From assembly GCF_036195325.1 (NCBI RefSeq), contig NZ_CP108101.1, forward strand, positions 1 to 64,000: a stretch of 64,000 nt of DNA, in the 5' to 3' direction. Positions 7,380 through 16,234 of this stretch are shown here, one piece after another. Source of the DNA: Streptomyces sp. NBC_00234 (GTDB lineage: Bacteria > Actinomycetota > Actinomycetes > Streptomycetales > Streptomycetaceae). Below the pieces are notes generated by a model. That model had not been told where the DNA came from, did not search any database, and was given only the letters and a program-made list of their open reading frames with translations. The translations under genes and the position numbers were made by a program. The number at the start of each line of letters is the position of its first letter. Positions within the stretch are counted from its first letter, which is position 1.

Positions 7380-9908
7380 ATGGGCCTTCATGCCCTCAGA
7401 CGCGAACGTCTGGCCACGGCAGTCACGGTCGCGGCGCTCGCCGTTGGCAGCGTCACCGCCTACCCGCTGATCACGGCAGCACCGAGCAGCGCCGCGACGC
7501 TCGCCCCCTGGGGTACAGCGACACCGATCACCGGCACCGGGGTCGACACCTCCGTGAATGAACTCGTCACCGCGACCGATGGCTCGGCCGTCGCCGTCTG
7601 GAACCAGTTCGCCAGTACCAGCAGCAACGAGCGGAAGCTGTACGCCGCCGTCCGCCCGGCAGGCAGCGACACCTGGGGAACTCCGGCACTGCTGGCGACA
7701 ACTCCGACGGAGGGCGGATCCGTCGAACTGCATGCCTCCGCTGACGGCACGGTCACCGCCGTGTGGGTGGAGTTTCCCGACTCGCCCGCCCCAGGGGCGG
7801 GCCCGCTGAACATCCGGATCGTCAGCTCGGTGCTGTCGGCCGACCACTCCGCCTGGTCCGTCCCTGTCGAGCTCGTAGGGAAGGACGAGGCCTGGACCGA
7901 CGGCGGCATCGACCTTGCCGAGGCGTCCGACGGCTCACTCACCGCGGTCTGGGGGACCAGGGCTACGTCCACCGGCAAGCTGGAGGTCAGTACCGCGACC
8001 CGAGGCCCGGACGGCGCCTGGAACGACCCCGAGCAGATCAGTACTGCCGTGGCGGACGGGGCCAACACAGCCGCGAGCCCGAGCGTGGCCGTCGCCGCCG
8101 ACGGTACGACCGTCGTCGTCTACGACCAGCGGGCCGGAGAGGCTGCCTCGCTGCAAACGGTCACGAGAGCGGCTGGATCCACCGCTTGGACGGCTCCGTC
8201 CGCGGTGACCGGCACCTACCAGTCGGTGACCGCGCCCCAACTTTCAGCTGCGGACGACGGCTCGCTGACCCTCGCCTGGGAGGGGCACGCCAACGAGTCG
8301 CAGGCGGCCATCTATACCGCCACTCGCGCTGCTTCGGGGGGCGCCTGGTCGGCCCCCCAGGCCGTGACCAACACGGACTCGCTGGTCGAGACACCTGAGC
8401 CTCTGATCGCCCCCAATGGCGAGGTGACCCTCGTCTGGGTCGACTACACCACCACCTACGGCACCCGCACCACCACCCGCAGCAGCAACGGCACGTGGTC
8501 GGCCGTACGGACCCTGTCGACCAGTTACGTGCCCGAGCAGTACGACGTCGCCATAGGCGACGACGGCACCGTCCACGCCCTGTGGACCCAGGTCAGCAGC
8601 ACCGGGCGCGTCCTGATGGAGTCCGCACGCAGCGGCGGCACGTGGACCACCGGCACCCAGCTCCCGGGCTCCGCCACCGCCTACGTCCGCGGCCAGGTCT
8701 CCGTCGGACCTGACGGGGGCGCCACCGCCATCTGGGCCGGCGCCACCAGCGTCAGCAGCGTCAACCGGCTCTATGGATCCCGGACCGTCTGGCCCACACT
8801 CGCCGTCAGCGGATCCGCCGTCCCGGCGACAGCCGCCCTCGTGGGCAGCACGGCCTCCAGTAGCGCCTGGGCTCCGGTCTGGCAGCTCAGTCGCCCCACC
8901 TCGTCGTGGTCGCTGACCCTGACCGACCCGGCGGGCAGAACCGTACAGACCCTCACGGGCAGCGCCGACGGCCTGAAGGCAGCGGCGAGCTGGAACGGCC
9001 GTACGAGCAAAGGCGGGTACGCACCCAACGGACCCCTGACCTGGACACTGCGCGCAACCCAGTCGGGCGCAGCCACAGCGGTGAAGCTGGCATCCGGCAC
9101 GCTCACCGTCACCGGTGGCGCCGCCGTGGCCCGTGACTTCAGCGGCACCTCGGCGACCCCCGACGGCACCGGTGATCTGCTCACCCTCAATTCCTCGGGC
9201 ACTCTGACGTACCAGCTGGGCAAGCGCACCACGGGAACGTTCTCCGGAAAGGCCAGTGGCGGCGGCTGGGCCACCTCCGTCAAGGCCCTGCCGATCGGGG
9301 ACCTCAGCGGCGACCGCTGCAACGACGTTCTCGTACGCCTGAGCAGCGGCTCGCTCCGCCTCTACAAGCCGGGCTGCGGCAAGGCTGTCACTCCGGCTAC
9401 GTCGTACACCTCGCTCGGCACGGCCTGGGACCAGTACAACGTCGTCACCTCCCCCGGGGACATCTCGGGCGACGGTAGGCCCGACGTGATCGCCCGCAAC
9501 TCCTCCACCGGAGCCCTCTACCTCCACAAAGGGACGAGCTCCGGCACCCTGGCCACGCGCGTGAAGCTGGCCACGGACTGGTCCGGATACAAGAAGATCG
9601 TCGGTGTCGGGGACCTGAACGGCGACGGGTTCGGCGACCTCCTGGCCCAGACTGGCGCCAACACCCTGTACCGCTACAGCGGCACCGGAACAGGCACGTT
9701 CAAGGCTCGCGTGAAGCTGTCCAGCAACTGGGGCGGCTCGTACAACACGGCCGTCGGCGTCGGCGACATCACCGGTGATGGCAAGGCGGACCTCGTTTCG
9801 CGCGACAGCGCGGGCAACGTCTACCGGAACAACGGCGACGGCAAGGGATTCTTCGGCTCCCGTACCCAGATCGCCACGGGCTGGTCGGGATACAAGTCCC
9901 TCTCCTGA
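7380..9908 (+). CDS. Secreted beta-propeller / FG-GAP repeat protein
   Basis: An 842-residue exported protein. ATG 7380 follows a strong GGGGAGGGG site, and a Sec-type signal (positive RRER, hydrophobic TAVTVAALAVGSVTAYPLI) ends near residue 38. Residues about 40-480 contain repeated units of the form W..P..l......DG..tavW, spaced some 50 residues apart, suggesting a sialidase/BNR-like propeller. A FlgD-like Ig segment follows (SWSLTLTDPAGRTVQTLTG and SWNGRTSKGG). The C-terminus holds four FG-GAP/VCBS repeats with calcium-binding-type loops: DLSGDRCND, DISGDGRPD, DLNGDGFGD, DITGDGKAD. Such proteins probably bind ligands or surfaces; no catalytic site is seen. A terminator follows. Confidence 0.85.
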   Translation: MGLHALRRERLATAVTVAALAVGSVTAYPLITAAPSSAATLAPWGTATPITGTGVDTSVNELVTATDGSAVAVWNQFASTSSNERKLYAAVRPAGSDTWGTPALLATTPTEGGSVELHASADGTVTAVWVEFPDSPAPGAGPLNIRIVSSVLSADHSAWSVPVELVGKDEAWTDGGIDLAEASDGSLTAVWGTRATSTGKLEVSTATRGPDGAWNDPEQISTAVADGANTAASPSVAVAADGTTVVVYDQRAGEAASLQTVTRAAGSTAWTAPSAVTGTYQSVTAPQLSAADDGSLTLAWEGHANESQAAIYTATRAASGGAWSAPQAVTNTDSLVETPEPLIAPNGEVTLVWVDYTTTYGTRTTTRSSNGTWSAVRTLSTSYVPEQYDVAIGDDGTVHALWTQVSSTGRVLMESARSGGTWTTGTQLPGSATAYVRGQVSVGPDGGATAIWAGATSVSSVNRLYGSRTVWPTLAVSGSAVPATAALVGSTASSSAWAPVWQLSRPTSSWSLTLTDPAGRTVQTLTGSADGLKAAASWNGRTSKGGYAPNGPLTWTLRATQSGAATAVKLASGTLTVTGGAAVARDFSGTSATPDGTGDLLTLNSSGTLTYQLGKRTTGTFSGKASGGGWATSVKALPIGDLSGDRCNDVLVRLSSGSLRLYKPGCGKAVTPATSYTSLGTAWDQYNVVTSPGDISGDGRPDVIARNSSTGALYLHKGTSSGTLATRVKLATDWSGYKKIVGVGDLNGDGFGDLLAQTGANTLYRYSGTGTGTFKARVKLSSNWGGSYNTAVGVGDITGDGKADLVSRDSAGNVYRNNGDGKGFFGSRTQIATGWSGYKSLS

Positions 9909-9925
9909 CGACCGCACACCAACGG

Positions 9926-9955
9926 GAGCCCGGGACCCCACAGTCGCGGGCTCCT
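9926..9955 (+). terminator. Terminator of the secreted propeller gene
   Basis: GGAGCCCG (9926-9933) pairs with CGGGCTCC (9948-9955) and is followed by TATTT, 17 bases after the stop codon. Confidence 0.65.
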
Positions 9956-9960
9956 ATTTA

Positions 9961-10215
9961 GACGTCGTTTCTTATGGCTTGATCGTTCGTTGAACCGTGC
10001 ATGATGAATCTGGTTGAGCGGTTGGTGCCAGACGAGTTGTGAGTGCTGTTCCGGCGGGTGGTGCCGCCCACGGAGGCGAAGCGTCCGCAGGGTGGGGGCC
10101 GGCGGCGGGCGGGTGATCGTGAGGCCCTGGCCGCGATCATCTTTGTCGCCACCTCAGGCTGCACTTGGCGGCAGCTCCCGCCGTTGTTGGGCCCGGCCTG
10201 GCCGTCGCCCTGGAG
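9961..10215 (+). pseudogene. IS5-type transposase N-terminal relic
   Basis: From ATG near 10002 the frame reads MNLVERLVPDEL, a stop, then VLFRRVVPPTEAKRPQGGGR and IFVATSGCTWRQLPP. This is the start of an IS5-family transposase (DUF4096 region), with a TGA in place of a Trp-type codon, and it is cut off after about 70 codons. The bases just before (GACGTCGTTTCTTATGGC, from 9961) may be the left terminal repeat. The catalytic part is absent. Confidence 0.65.
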
Positions 10216-10226
10216 AGGAACACGCT

Positions 10227-10682
10227 TTACCCGGGCTCGCCAGTGAGGCAGGCGTGGCAAAGGCATCGGTCCGGGTGCGGACTGTACGGCGCCGTCTCGG
10301 CGCGGTACTGGCGCGCATACCGCTCCAGCGTCGCGGAGGCGTCCGCTGCGTAGTCCGCGCCGAGTCCACGTTCGCGTCCTGCCTCACGCAGCCGCTCCAA
10401 GACGCGCGGGGCGTGAACGAGCTTCGGCCGGAAGCCGTGGAGGTGGCGCGTCGCCGTGTCGATGACGATCCACCGACTTGTGTGCCGCTCACGTCCGACC
10501 ACCGTGACCCGATCGCCTCCCGGACCCCAGTACGCATCGGCCACGTACACCTTCGCCCCGCCCTTGAAGCACTTCGTCCCCGGGCGCAGTTCCTGGCCGC
10601 CGACTCCGCATCGACGCCAGGCCACAACGTTCGCCGCCACCAACCAGGCCGGCTCCTGCCGCGGGACATCGGACTCGTTCAC
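10227..10682 (-). CDS. Conserved hypothetical protein, 151 aa
   Basis: GTG 10682 lies 9 bases after GAGGAGGG, a clear ribosome site. The protein contains WLVAANVVAWRRCGVGGQEL and KVYVADAYWGPGGDRVTVVG, then RWIVIDTATRHLHGFRPKLV, and ends with a short Cys pair (CLCHAC). It resembles small Streptomyces proteins that I recall only as hypothetical. No membrane or signal segment is seen. It sits between two IS relics and reads away from both. Function unknown. Confidence 0.6.
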   Translation of the reverse strand: MNESDVPRQEPAWLVAANVVAWRRCGVGGQELRPGTKCFKGGAKVYVADAYWGPGGDRVTVVGRERHTSRWIVIDTATRHLHGFRPKLVHAPRVLERLREAGRERGLGADYAADASATLERYARQYRAETAPYSPHPDRCLCHACLTGEPG

Positions 10683-10838
10683 ACGCCCCGCCCTCCTCGC
10701 GGACACCCTGCCGGATCCGCAGCACAGCACTCCACATGGCGTTGGCCGACAGCTGTGGTGCTCAACCGTGTAGCTGGTCAGCAGAGTGGCGGGACGCACG
10801 CCCATCGTGGCGAGGTCATTGGCGTTCTCGACCAGGTT

Positions 10839-11037
10839 GTCGAGCGGGCCTGATGACGATGAGCATAGTGGCCCGCTCGACCAGGGAGCAGGGCAGGTCG
10901 CGTGCGGCAGGTTACGGAACCAACGCGGCTCCTGCGCCTGAGGGGTGAGACTTCGGAAAAATCCCCCAACGCCACAGGAGCCTCGTGCGTCACGGGGGTC
11001 GAGCCCGTCACCCGATCAGTGGCCACGCTGAAAGAGC
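10839..11037 (-). mobile_element. End fragment of an IS like the one at 57358-58240
   Basis: Read on the reverse strand, CTTTCAGCGTGGCCACTGATC and the following 190 bases parallel the 5' end of the IS at 57358-58240: same CAGCGTGGCCAC end, same run of short shared segments, and the same sort of hairpin. Here GTCGAGCGGGCC (10839-10850) and GGCCCGCTCGAC (10870-10881) are a perfect 12-bp inverted repeat. No transposase body remains. Confidence 0.45.
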
Positions 11038-11712
11038 TCAGTAGGTCAGCGCGTCCTCGGCGGTACCGAAGAAGCTGGTGACCTGGCTGTCGTTGACCGT
11101 GACGGGGCCATCGTTGACCGGAACGGTCATCGGGCTCTCGGAAGCGGCGAGTGCCACTTCCACCTTGTCGGCGCTCTTGCCACCCGCGGTGTCGGCGCGC
11201 GAGAACATGATCCCGGCATACGCGCTCTCGCCGGGCTTTAGAATCCAGTCCTTGCCGGCGGGTCCCATGTACCCGGCGGCGCCGTCGAGCCCCGGAATCG
11301 TGATCACCAGCTCGTTCGGTGACAGCAGACAGGGGTTGCTGCCTTTGTTGCTGGCGGTCAGCAAGGCGTGGTTGACCGGCCTGGACGCGACGGTGACGTT
11401 GTAGGTGAGGTCGGCCGTCTCGCACATGCCGACACCTCCGTCCTGATCGTCGTCGGCCCCGGGCTTCGGCGACGGCGGCGGGGTGCTGGGGCTGTCGGAG
11501 GACTTCCCGCTGCCGCTGCCACCGTCACCAGGGTCGGCGGACGAGGGCATGTCGGTGCCCTCGTCCGTACCTGTAGCGGAAGGGCTCGCGTGCGTGCCCG
11601 GGGTGGCCACGTCGTTCTCGACGTCACCGTTGCATGCGGTCAGGGCCAGGATGCCGATCGACAGAGCGGCGAGCGCGGCGGTGGTACGGCGTGAACGAGC
11701 TGTGTGAGCCAT
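11038..11712 (-). CDS. DUF4232 lipoprotein
   Basis: A 224-residue protein. ATG 11712 follows GGGGGAC. A lipoprotein signal (RSRRTTAALAALSIGILALTAC) puts the lipidated Cys at residue 27. Residues 28-95 are a Ser/Thr/Pro/Asp/Gly-rich linker, and residues 96-224 resemble the DUF4232 beta-sandwich (LTYNVTVASRPVNHALLTAS, NELVITIPGL, PGESAYAGIMFS, VPVNDGPVTV). DUF4232 proteins are exported actinobacterial cell-surface proteins of unknown role. Intact and monocistronic; the stop abuts the IS fragment at 11037. Confidence 0.82.
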   Translation of the reverse strand: MAHTARSRRTTAALAALSIGILALTACNGDVENDVATPGTHASPSATGTDEGTDMPSSADPGDGGSGSGKSSDSPSTPPPSPKPGADDDQDGGVGMCETADLTYNVTVASRPVNHALLTASNKGSNPCLLSPNELVITIPGLDGAAGYMGPAGKDWILKPGESAYAGIMFSRADTAGGKSADKVEVALAASESPMTVPVNDGPVTVNDSQVTSFFGTAEDALTY

Positions 11713-11993
11713 GCGAAGTCCCCCGGGATTCGGAATGTCCCGGTGATCGTGCCTCATGGGAGCGGTGTTGCCGATTGATCGCACCGAGCGGGAGCGGTCT
11801 TCGAACAGGTTCGTGACATTGTGACGGCGGCCGTGGCGAGGGAGTACCCGGCATCGAGCGGTGGCCGTACACGCGGCCGGCCCGGCTCGGCGAGGCCCTG
11901 AGCAGGGTGAGGTCGGCGTTCACGGCGGCGCGGTCGAGATATGGGCGACAACTGGGCCCACCTGTGCACAGTGGCAAAGAACGGATCGACCCC

Positions 11994-12155
11994 ATGGACG
12001 AGCTGGGTGCCGATCCAGGCCGAGCGGCTCCGTACTGGGGTTGGGGGAACCTGCCGGATCAGTACGCCCGCCGCTCGGACAAAGACGACGGGGAGGCCCG
12101 CACGCCGGAGCGTCCTTCCCGCAGCGGCCTAGGCCGTGTCGAAAGTGGATCTTGA
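11994..12155 (+). pseudogene. Possible small gene truncated by an IS
   Basis: ATG 11994 opens MDELGADPGRAAPYWGWGNL and PDQYARRSDKDDGEAR. The protein-like character stops at about 12127, where the presumed IS5 left end (GGCCGTGTCGAAAGTGG) begins. This suggests an interrupted small gene. No family is recognised and the rest of the gene is not found beyond the IS. Confidence 0.3.
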
Positions 12156-12973
12156 GCGATGGATGATCACGGTTCATGGGGCGGGGAGATCTCACGGACG
12201 AGCAGTGGGCGGTGTTGGAGCCGTTGTTGCCGAAGGGGACGAAGGCGGGGCGGCCGCCCGTCTGGCCCCGGCGGCAGTTGATCGACGGTATGCGGTTCCG
12301 TGTCCGTACCGGTGTGCCGTGGCGGGACGTGCCTGTCGAGTACGGGCCGTGGGGCCGGGTCTACGACCTGTTCCGCCGGTGGCAGCGGGACGGCACCTGG
12401 CAGCGGATCCTCACCCGGCTCCAGTCCCTGGCCGACGCGAAGGGAGCGATCACGTGGGACCTGAGCGTCGACTCCACCGTGTGCCGTGCCCACCAGCACA
12501 CGGCCGGGGCCCGAAGGCAGGGTGACCTGCAGAAGGAACCACCCGGCGGTGTCTTCACCGAGCCGGTCGATCACGGGCTGGGACGCTCACGCGGCGGGTT
12601 CACCACCAAGCTGCTCCTGGCCGTCGAGCAGGGTCAGAAACCCATGTCGATCGTGGTGACCGCAGGGCAGCGCGGCGACTCGCCGCAGTTCGAACCGGTG
12701 CTGGAGAAAGTCCGCGTGCCCCGCATCGGACCGGGCCGACCGCGCGTCCGCCCCGATCGCGTGCGGGCCGACAAGGCGCGCAACCGCCAGAAGCGAGGCT
12801 ACCGCGGCGGCCGGCCACCACGTTTCGATCCGGTCGACTACCGCAAGCGCCACGCGGTCGAGTGCGGGATCAACCGCCTCAAGCGCCACCGAGCCGTAGC
12901 CACCCGCTACGACAAGCTCGCGGTCCGCTTTGAAGCCACTGTCCTCGTCGCAGCCATCAACGAGTGGCTGTGA
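12128..12973 (+). mobile_element. IS5-family insertion sequence, 3' end not found
   Basis: The left side carries a likely terminal repeat (GGCCGTGTCGAAAGTGG at about 12130) shortly before the transposase start. The matching inverted repeat after the transposase stop at 12973 is absent: the next gene's stop lies only 12 bases away. The right end therefore seems to be lost. Confidence 0.6.
12176..12973 (+). pseudogene. IS5-family transposase with internal in-frame deletion
   Basis: Begins [20 protein letters not shown] (IS5 N-terminal domain), then [20 protein letters not shown] with the first catalytic Asp, [39 protein letters not shown], and a C-terminus [20 protein letters not shown] with the catalytic Glu. 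After RADK the protein jumps directly to [15 protein letters not shown]. The related relic at 16990-17305 has about 25 more residues here (GYSSRAIRTWLRQRGIGHTI). Loss of this segment next to the second catalytic Asp probably inactivates the enzyme. Confidence 0.75.
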
Positions 12974-12984
12974 CCAGCACGCTG

Positions 12985-13404
12985 CTACCACTCGTAGTCC
13001 TGGGCCAGCTCCCCCCAACGAATGCTGCGAAGCGCGAGGTCGGCATCCTCACCCGCCGGTACCTCCGGTGCTGGCTGGAACCAGGCGACGACGAGAGTGG
13101 AACCGTCCATTGCCGGATCGAGCGCCGTGGAGCCGAAGACACCGACGCAAGCCACGGAAGGCAGCACCTCAACGGGACCGAAGGCGCCTGCGGTCTCATC
13201 CGGGCACTCGCGCGAGGGCGGAACGAGATGGACCGGCAGGGAGGGAAATGCATGCTCGGCCTGCCGCTGGAGCCAGCTGACCTTCAGGTCGTTGATGCGC
13301 TTGCACGGGTAGCCCTCCAGCATCCCCCCGTAGGTCGAAGACATCCGTAGCTCGGTGAGCCGGATCGAGCGACCCGACAAGAGGACTATGTGACCCAGTG
13401 ACAT
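12985..13404 (-). CDS. Conserved hypothetical protein, 139 aa
   Basis: The protein starts MSLGHIVLLSGRSIRLTELR and includes TYGGMLEGYPCKRIND, FPSLPVHLVPPSRECPDE, EVLPSVACVGVFGS and a terminal WGELAQDYEW. The order VILSSGRS, TYGG.LEGYP, VHLVPP, LPSV.CVG, LARDYE recalls a family of small Streptomyces proteins known only as hypothetical. It looks complete and soluble. It lies just downstream of two further leftward small genes (13459-13848 and 13850-14059), perhaps in one transcript. Function unknown. Confidence 0.65.
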   Translation of the reverse strand: MSLGHIVLLSGRSIRLTELRMSSTYGGMLEGYPCKRINDLKVSWLQRQAEHAFPSLPVHLVPPSRECPDETAGAFGPVEVLPSVACVGVFGSTALDPAMDGSTLVVAWFQPAPEVPAGEDADLALRSIRWGELAQDYEW

Positions 13405-13458
13405 GCCGACACCCTATGCACACGGTTCACTTCCGATACACGGCCTAGGTCTCGGTAC

Positions 13459-13848
13459 TCACCACTCTGGGACCGTGACCCCTGCCGCCGCGAACGGGTC
13501 CAGCAGCACCCGGTACTGCTCCTCCGTCAGTTTCGTACGCTTGCAGACAGCGCGCGCGGCGATCGAGCAGGCGGGCTTGATGTCGAAGCAGAGGTCCGGG
13601 CGGAAAGCGTCCAGTTCGTGGGTGCGGCGCAGGAGAGCGGTGCGGACGGCACGTTCGATCGCGGAGTTCTCGGACGCGGAAACCCTGGTCGCATGGCTGG
13701 CATCGCGGCCGCCCATGCTCCAGCGATCGAGGGAGTCCTCGTACAACGCGGCGAGCGCCGCCGGCGGCAGAGCCGTGGACTCCTCAATGAACCGTGCAGT
13801 GGCTGCCTCCATGCCCCGTCCCTCCCAGATCTCGGCCAGGGCACCCAC
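13459..13848 (-). CDS. Hypothetical protein, 129 aa
   Basis: GTG 13848 starts MGALAEIWEGRGMEAATARF. Later parts read RWSMGGRDASHATRVSASEN, FRPDLCFDIKPACSIAARAV and a C-terminal EEQYRVLLDPFAAAGVTVPE. It is mainly helical with no signal or membrane segment. The start lies one base after the stop of the upstream gene ending at 13850, suggesting a coupled operon. I recognise no family. Confidence 0.5.
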   Translation of the reverse strand: MGALAEIWEGRGMEAATARFIEESTALPPAALAALYEDSLDRWSMGGRDASHATRVSASENSAIERAVRTALLRRTHELDAFRPDLCFDIKPACSIAARAVCKRTKLTEEQYRVLLDPFAAAGVTVPEW

Positions 13849-13849
13849 A

Positions 13850-14059
13850 CTACGGCGCGGATCGGACAGCCCACACCACTCCCAGCATTACTGAGTACTG
13901 GTAGCCAAACCTGTCGGTGATCGGCTTCCCCTCCCGGCGCAGGGCAAGCAACCGGCGCACGTAACGCCCGAACAGCCACAGCGGGCAACCCGGTCCATCC
14001 GAAACCCGGTGCCACTCCTCCTGCTCCTGAACCACGCATCGAGCACACCAACCACCCAC
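13850..14059 (-). CDS. Small hypothetical protein with Cys pair, 69 aa
   Basis: GTG 14059 gives MGGWCARCVVQEQEEWHRVS, with a CxxC, then CPLWLFGRYVRRLLALRREG and DRFGYQYSVMLGVVWAVR. The CxxC plus a third Cys could bind a metal. Its stop adjoins the next start (13848). The ribosome site is weak. It is probably a real small gene, but family and function are unknown. Confidence 0.4.
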   Translation of the reverse strand: MGGWCARCVVQEQEEWHRVSDGPGCPLWLFGRYVRRLLALRREGKPITDRFGYQYSVMLGVVWAVRSAP

Positions 14060-14235
14060 CGGCCGAAGGATAGGAACTCACGAAACTGAGACAACGTCAC
14101 CCGTCACGCGATAACACCCCAAGACAGGCCACCTACCCTGATCTCTCACCCCATGACAGTAAATCCGCACCGCAAGAAAGGCCGCTGACCAGCAACAAAT
14201 CCTCACAAGCAACGGTCTCTCACAACCACTGTCCC

Positions 14236-15248
14236 GAACCCGAGAGATCGCAGCCGGAAAGTGACACCGAGCCGGAGCAGCGGTTGCTGCTGCGGTTCGG
14301 GGCGCACCGCGACCCTGTTCTGGTCGCGCGGCTGGTGCAGTACAACCTGATCGGGCCGGAGCACGCGAACTGGAAGGCCGGCCACCGGGCGGCCGTTGCG
14401 TACCGGGAGCGGGAGAGGGTCTCGCGGTGCCGTATGACCACGTCGAGGGCGGGGGTGGCGAAAGTGGGGGGCGGGTATCCGCCGGGGAGATGGCTGTCGG
14501 ACCAGCGCAGGGCGATGCGGGCCGGAACCATGCTGGCGGAGCGGGCGCAGGACCTGGAGGTGCTGGGCATCGTGTGGGAGCCGGCGGACGCGGCGTGGGA
14601 GGAGAACCTCGGTGCGGCCAGGGCGTACTTCGAGGCGTACGCGACGCTGGCCGCTCCGGTCACGGCCGCGATCATGGACCGGCCGGTGGGCCAGTGGTCG
14701 GCGAACGCCCGGAAGGTCGGCGGGCTCGGGAAGGACTCCGCCCGTGCGGGCCGCAGGGCGGCGCTGCTCGGGGCGATCGATCCGGACTGGCCCGTCGACT
14801 GGCAGCGTCACTACGCCGCCCTGGCGGGCCTTGTGGCGCCCGGCAGCGTGCTCGCGCATGTGGAGCCCGGGTCGATGGTCCACGGGATGGACGTGGGCCG
14901 GTGGCTCGCCACACAACGGGAAACTGGGACCGGCTCGCCGTCGGGCAACGCGAGCGCCTGGCCCGGCTCGGTGTGAAGCCCGCCCCACGATCGGCGGGCC
15001 CGGCCCGCAAGACTCGGAGCGACCGGGGAGCAGCGGGCGGTGCGTTCGAGCGCGGTATCGCCGCGCTCACCCAGTACAAGGAACGGGAGAGGACGGTCGT
15101 CGTGTCGAGGTCCTGGGAGGGGGAGCTACCCGACGGGACAACTGTCCGGCTGGGCGTATGGCTCTCCAACACCCGCAGCAGGCGGGCCGGCCTGACCCAG
15201 GAACAGCGAACCCACCTCGCCGAACCCGGAGTCGACTGGGCGCAGTAG
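14236..15248 (+). pseudogene. Decayed C-terminal part of an HA-domain helicase
   Basis: Several HA repeats are readable: LRFGAHRDPVLVARLVQYNL, then WLSDQRRAMRAGTMLAERAQ, LEVLGIVWEPADAAWEENLG, WQRHYAALAGLVAPG, and GMDVGRWLATQRE. After a frame change near 14925 come NWDRLAVGQRERLARLGVKP, FERGIAALTQY, VRLGVWLSNTRSRRAGL and a TAG at 15246-15248. There is another local frame excursion between about 14420 and 14470. The DEAD/DEAH core is absent upstream. This is the longest of four such tails in the window. Confidence 0.75.
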
Positions 15249-15296
15249 CAGGGCGGGGGGCGGTCCGGTTCGGCCGCCGCTCCCCACCCCGCCCGG

Positions 15297-15563
15297 TCAT
15301 CCGCGTGAGGGTGGGTTGGAGCTGGTTGCCGGTTCATTCAGACAGGGCGGCTCGGCGCCGGTGGAGGAGCCGTCTCCGACGCCGAAGAGGAAGGCGAGCA
15401 GTGCCAGGGCAAAGGCAGCGGCCCCCAGAGCTGCCAGCAGGTCACCGCTCGCGGCTGACCTGGCGGTTGACTGCTGATTCTTTGTACAGCGGTAGACGAG
15501 CCCACCGACGGCGCAGGCGGCCGCGAAGAGCAGCGCATTCTCCGCGGAGATGTACAGGTTCAC
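15297..15563 (-). CDS. Small membrane protein, 88 aa
   Basis: GTG 15563 gives MNLYISAENALLFAAACAVG with a first hydrophobic helix, a polar middle (YRCTKNQQSTARSAAS), then a second helix (LAALGAAAFALALLAFLFGV) and a polar tail. Two membrane spans are predicted. Its stop lies about 50 bases from the end of the HA relic. Such small two-helix proteins are common on Streptomyces plasmids, but I cannot assign a function. The ribosome site is weak. Confidence 0.5.
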   Translation of the reverse strand: MNLYISAENALLFAAACAVGGLVYRCTKNQQSTARSAASGDLLAALGAAAFALALLAFLFGVGDGSSTGAEPPCLNEPATSSNPPSRG

Positions 15564-15686
15564 CCGAGGCCTTAGGGTCCGTGGGGCCCCGATTGCGGGA
15601 GCCCCTCGCGAGAGGTAAGAACCTCTTCCGCAGTGAGCCCTGACTAGGTCTCGAATCGCCTATGACGTTGTGACGTCAGCCGGAAA

Positions 15687-15700
15687 AGGTTTTTAAACCT
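15687..15700. repeat. 14-bp AT-rich palindrome
   Basis: AGGTTTTTAAACCT is a perfect 14-bp palindrome in otherwise GC-rich DNA, about 120 bases upstream of the small membrane-protein start and 20 bases after a GACGT..GACGTC stretch. It could be an operator or a structural site. Confidence 0.35.
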
Positions 15701-15857
15701 CCCGGGCCAACTGGGCTCCAGGATCCTGCAGTCCGCGCCTGTGCGTGGATCCGAGCACTGCTCTGGGCGCCAAGCCTACCGAATCCCGGGGGCATATCCT
15801 CCGCACCCGTGCAGGCCGGTTGGCTCGCACGTCGCGCCTCCGAGGAACGTGCCCTCA

Positions 15858-15881
15858 GCCGTACCAGAAATCTGGAACGGC
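15858..15881. promoter_or_regulatory. 24-bp palindrome, candidate operator (copy 2)
   Basis: Arms GCCGTACCAG and CTGGAACGGC are complementary at 9 of 10 positions around AAAT. The site matches the copy at 124-147 at 22 of 24 positions, while the flanks differ. It lies just upstream of the HA relic ending at 16173. Confidence 0.5.
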
Positions 15882-15899
15882 GACGGCATCGTGGCGTCT

Positions 15900-16173
15900 C
15901 CGGGCGAGTTACGGCTGCGGCGGTGTCGGCGTGCGGGTGTGGCCTGCTGTCGGGGTGGTGGAGCGGCATCTTGCCGCGATCGGGGAGACGCGGGGCTCGA
16001 CCGCGCCCGATGGGAGCGAGCACCGGACGGGGGTGTGGACCGTGAACCAGAAGCAGCGCCGCGACCGGCTCGACCCCGGGCAACTGCGCGCGCTCGCCGA
16101 ACTCGGCATCGACCGGGCCCGGGAGAAGGCGTGCCTCGCCAGCCCGGCCGTCATCTCACAGGCTGTCCTGTGA
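15900..16173 (+). pseudogene. HA-domain C-terminal relic
   Basis: The readable portion VWTVNQKQRRDRLDPGQLRA and LAELGIDRAREKACLASPA is the last HA repeat (compare SNTKARRDRL and LAALGV in the other relics), ending at TGA 16171-16173. Upstream sequence in this frame (RVWPAVGVVERHLAAIGETR) is only weakly HA-like. The helicase core is missing. Confidence 0.6.
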
Positions 16174-16234
16174 CACCGAACCCTGACCGTTTGCCACTGA
16201 AGATTGGCCGATGGTCCGTAGGCAGGATGTAGCC

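Noticed and set aside
8244..9941. 565-codon leftward frame opposite the secreted propeller gene
   Set aside because: Repetitive Gly/Val/Asp-rich translation arises from antisense of the repeat protein; no start signal.
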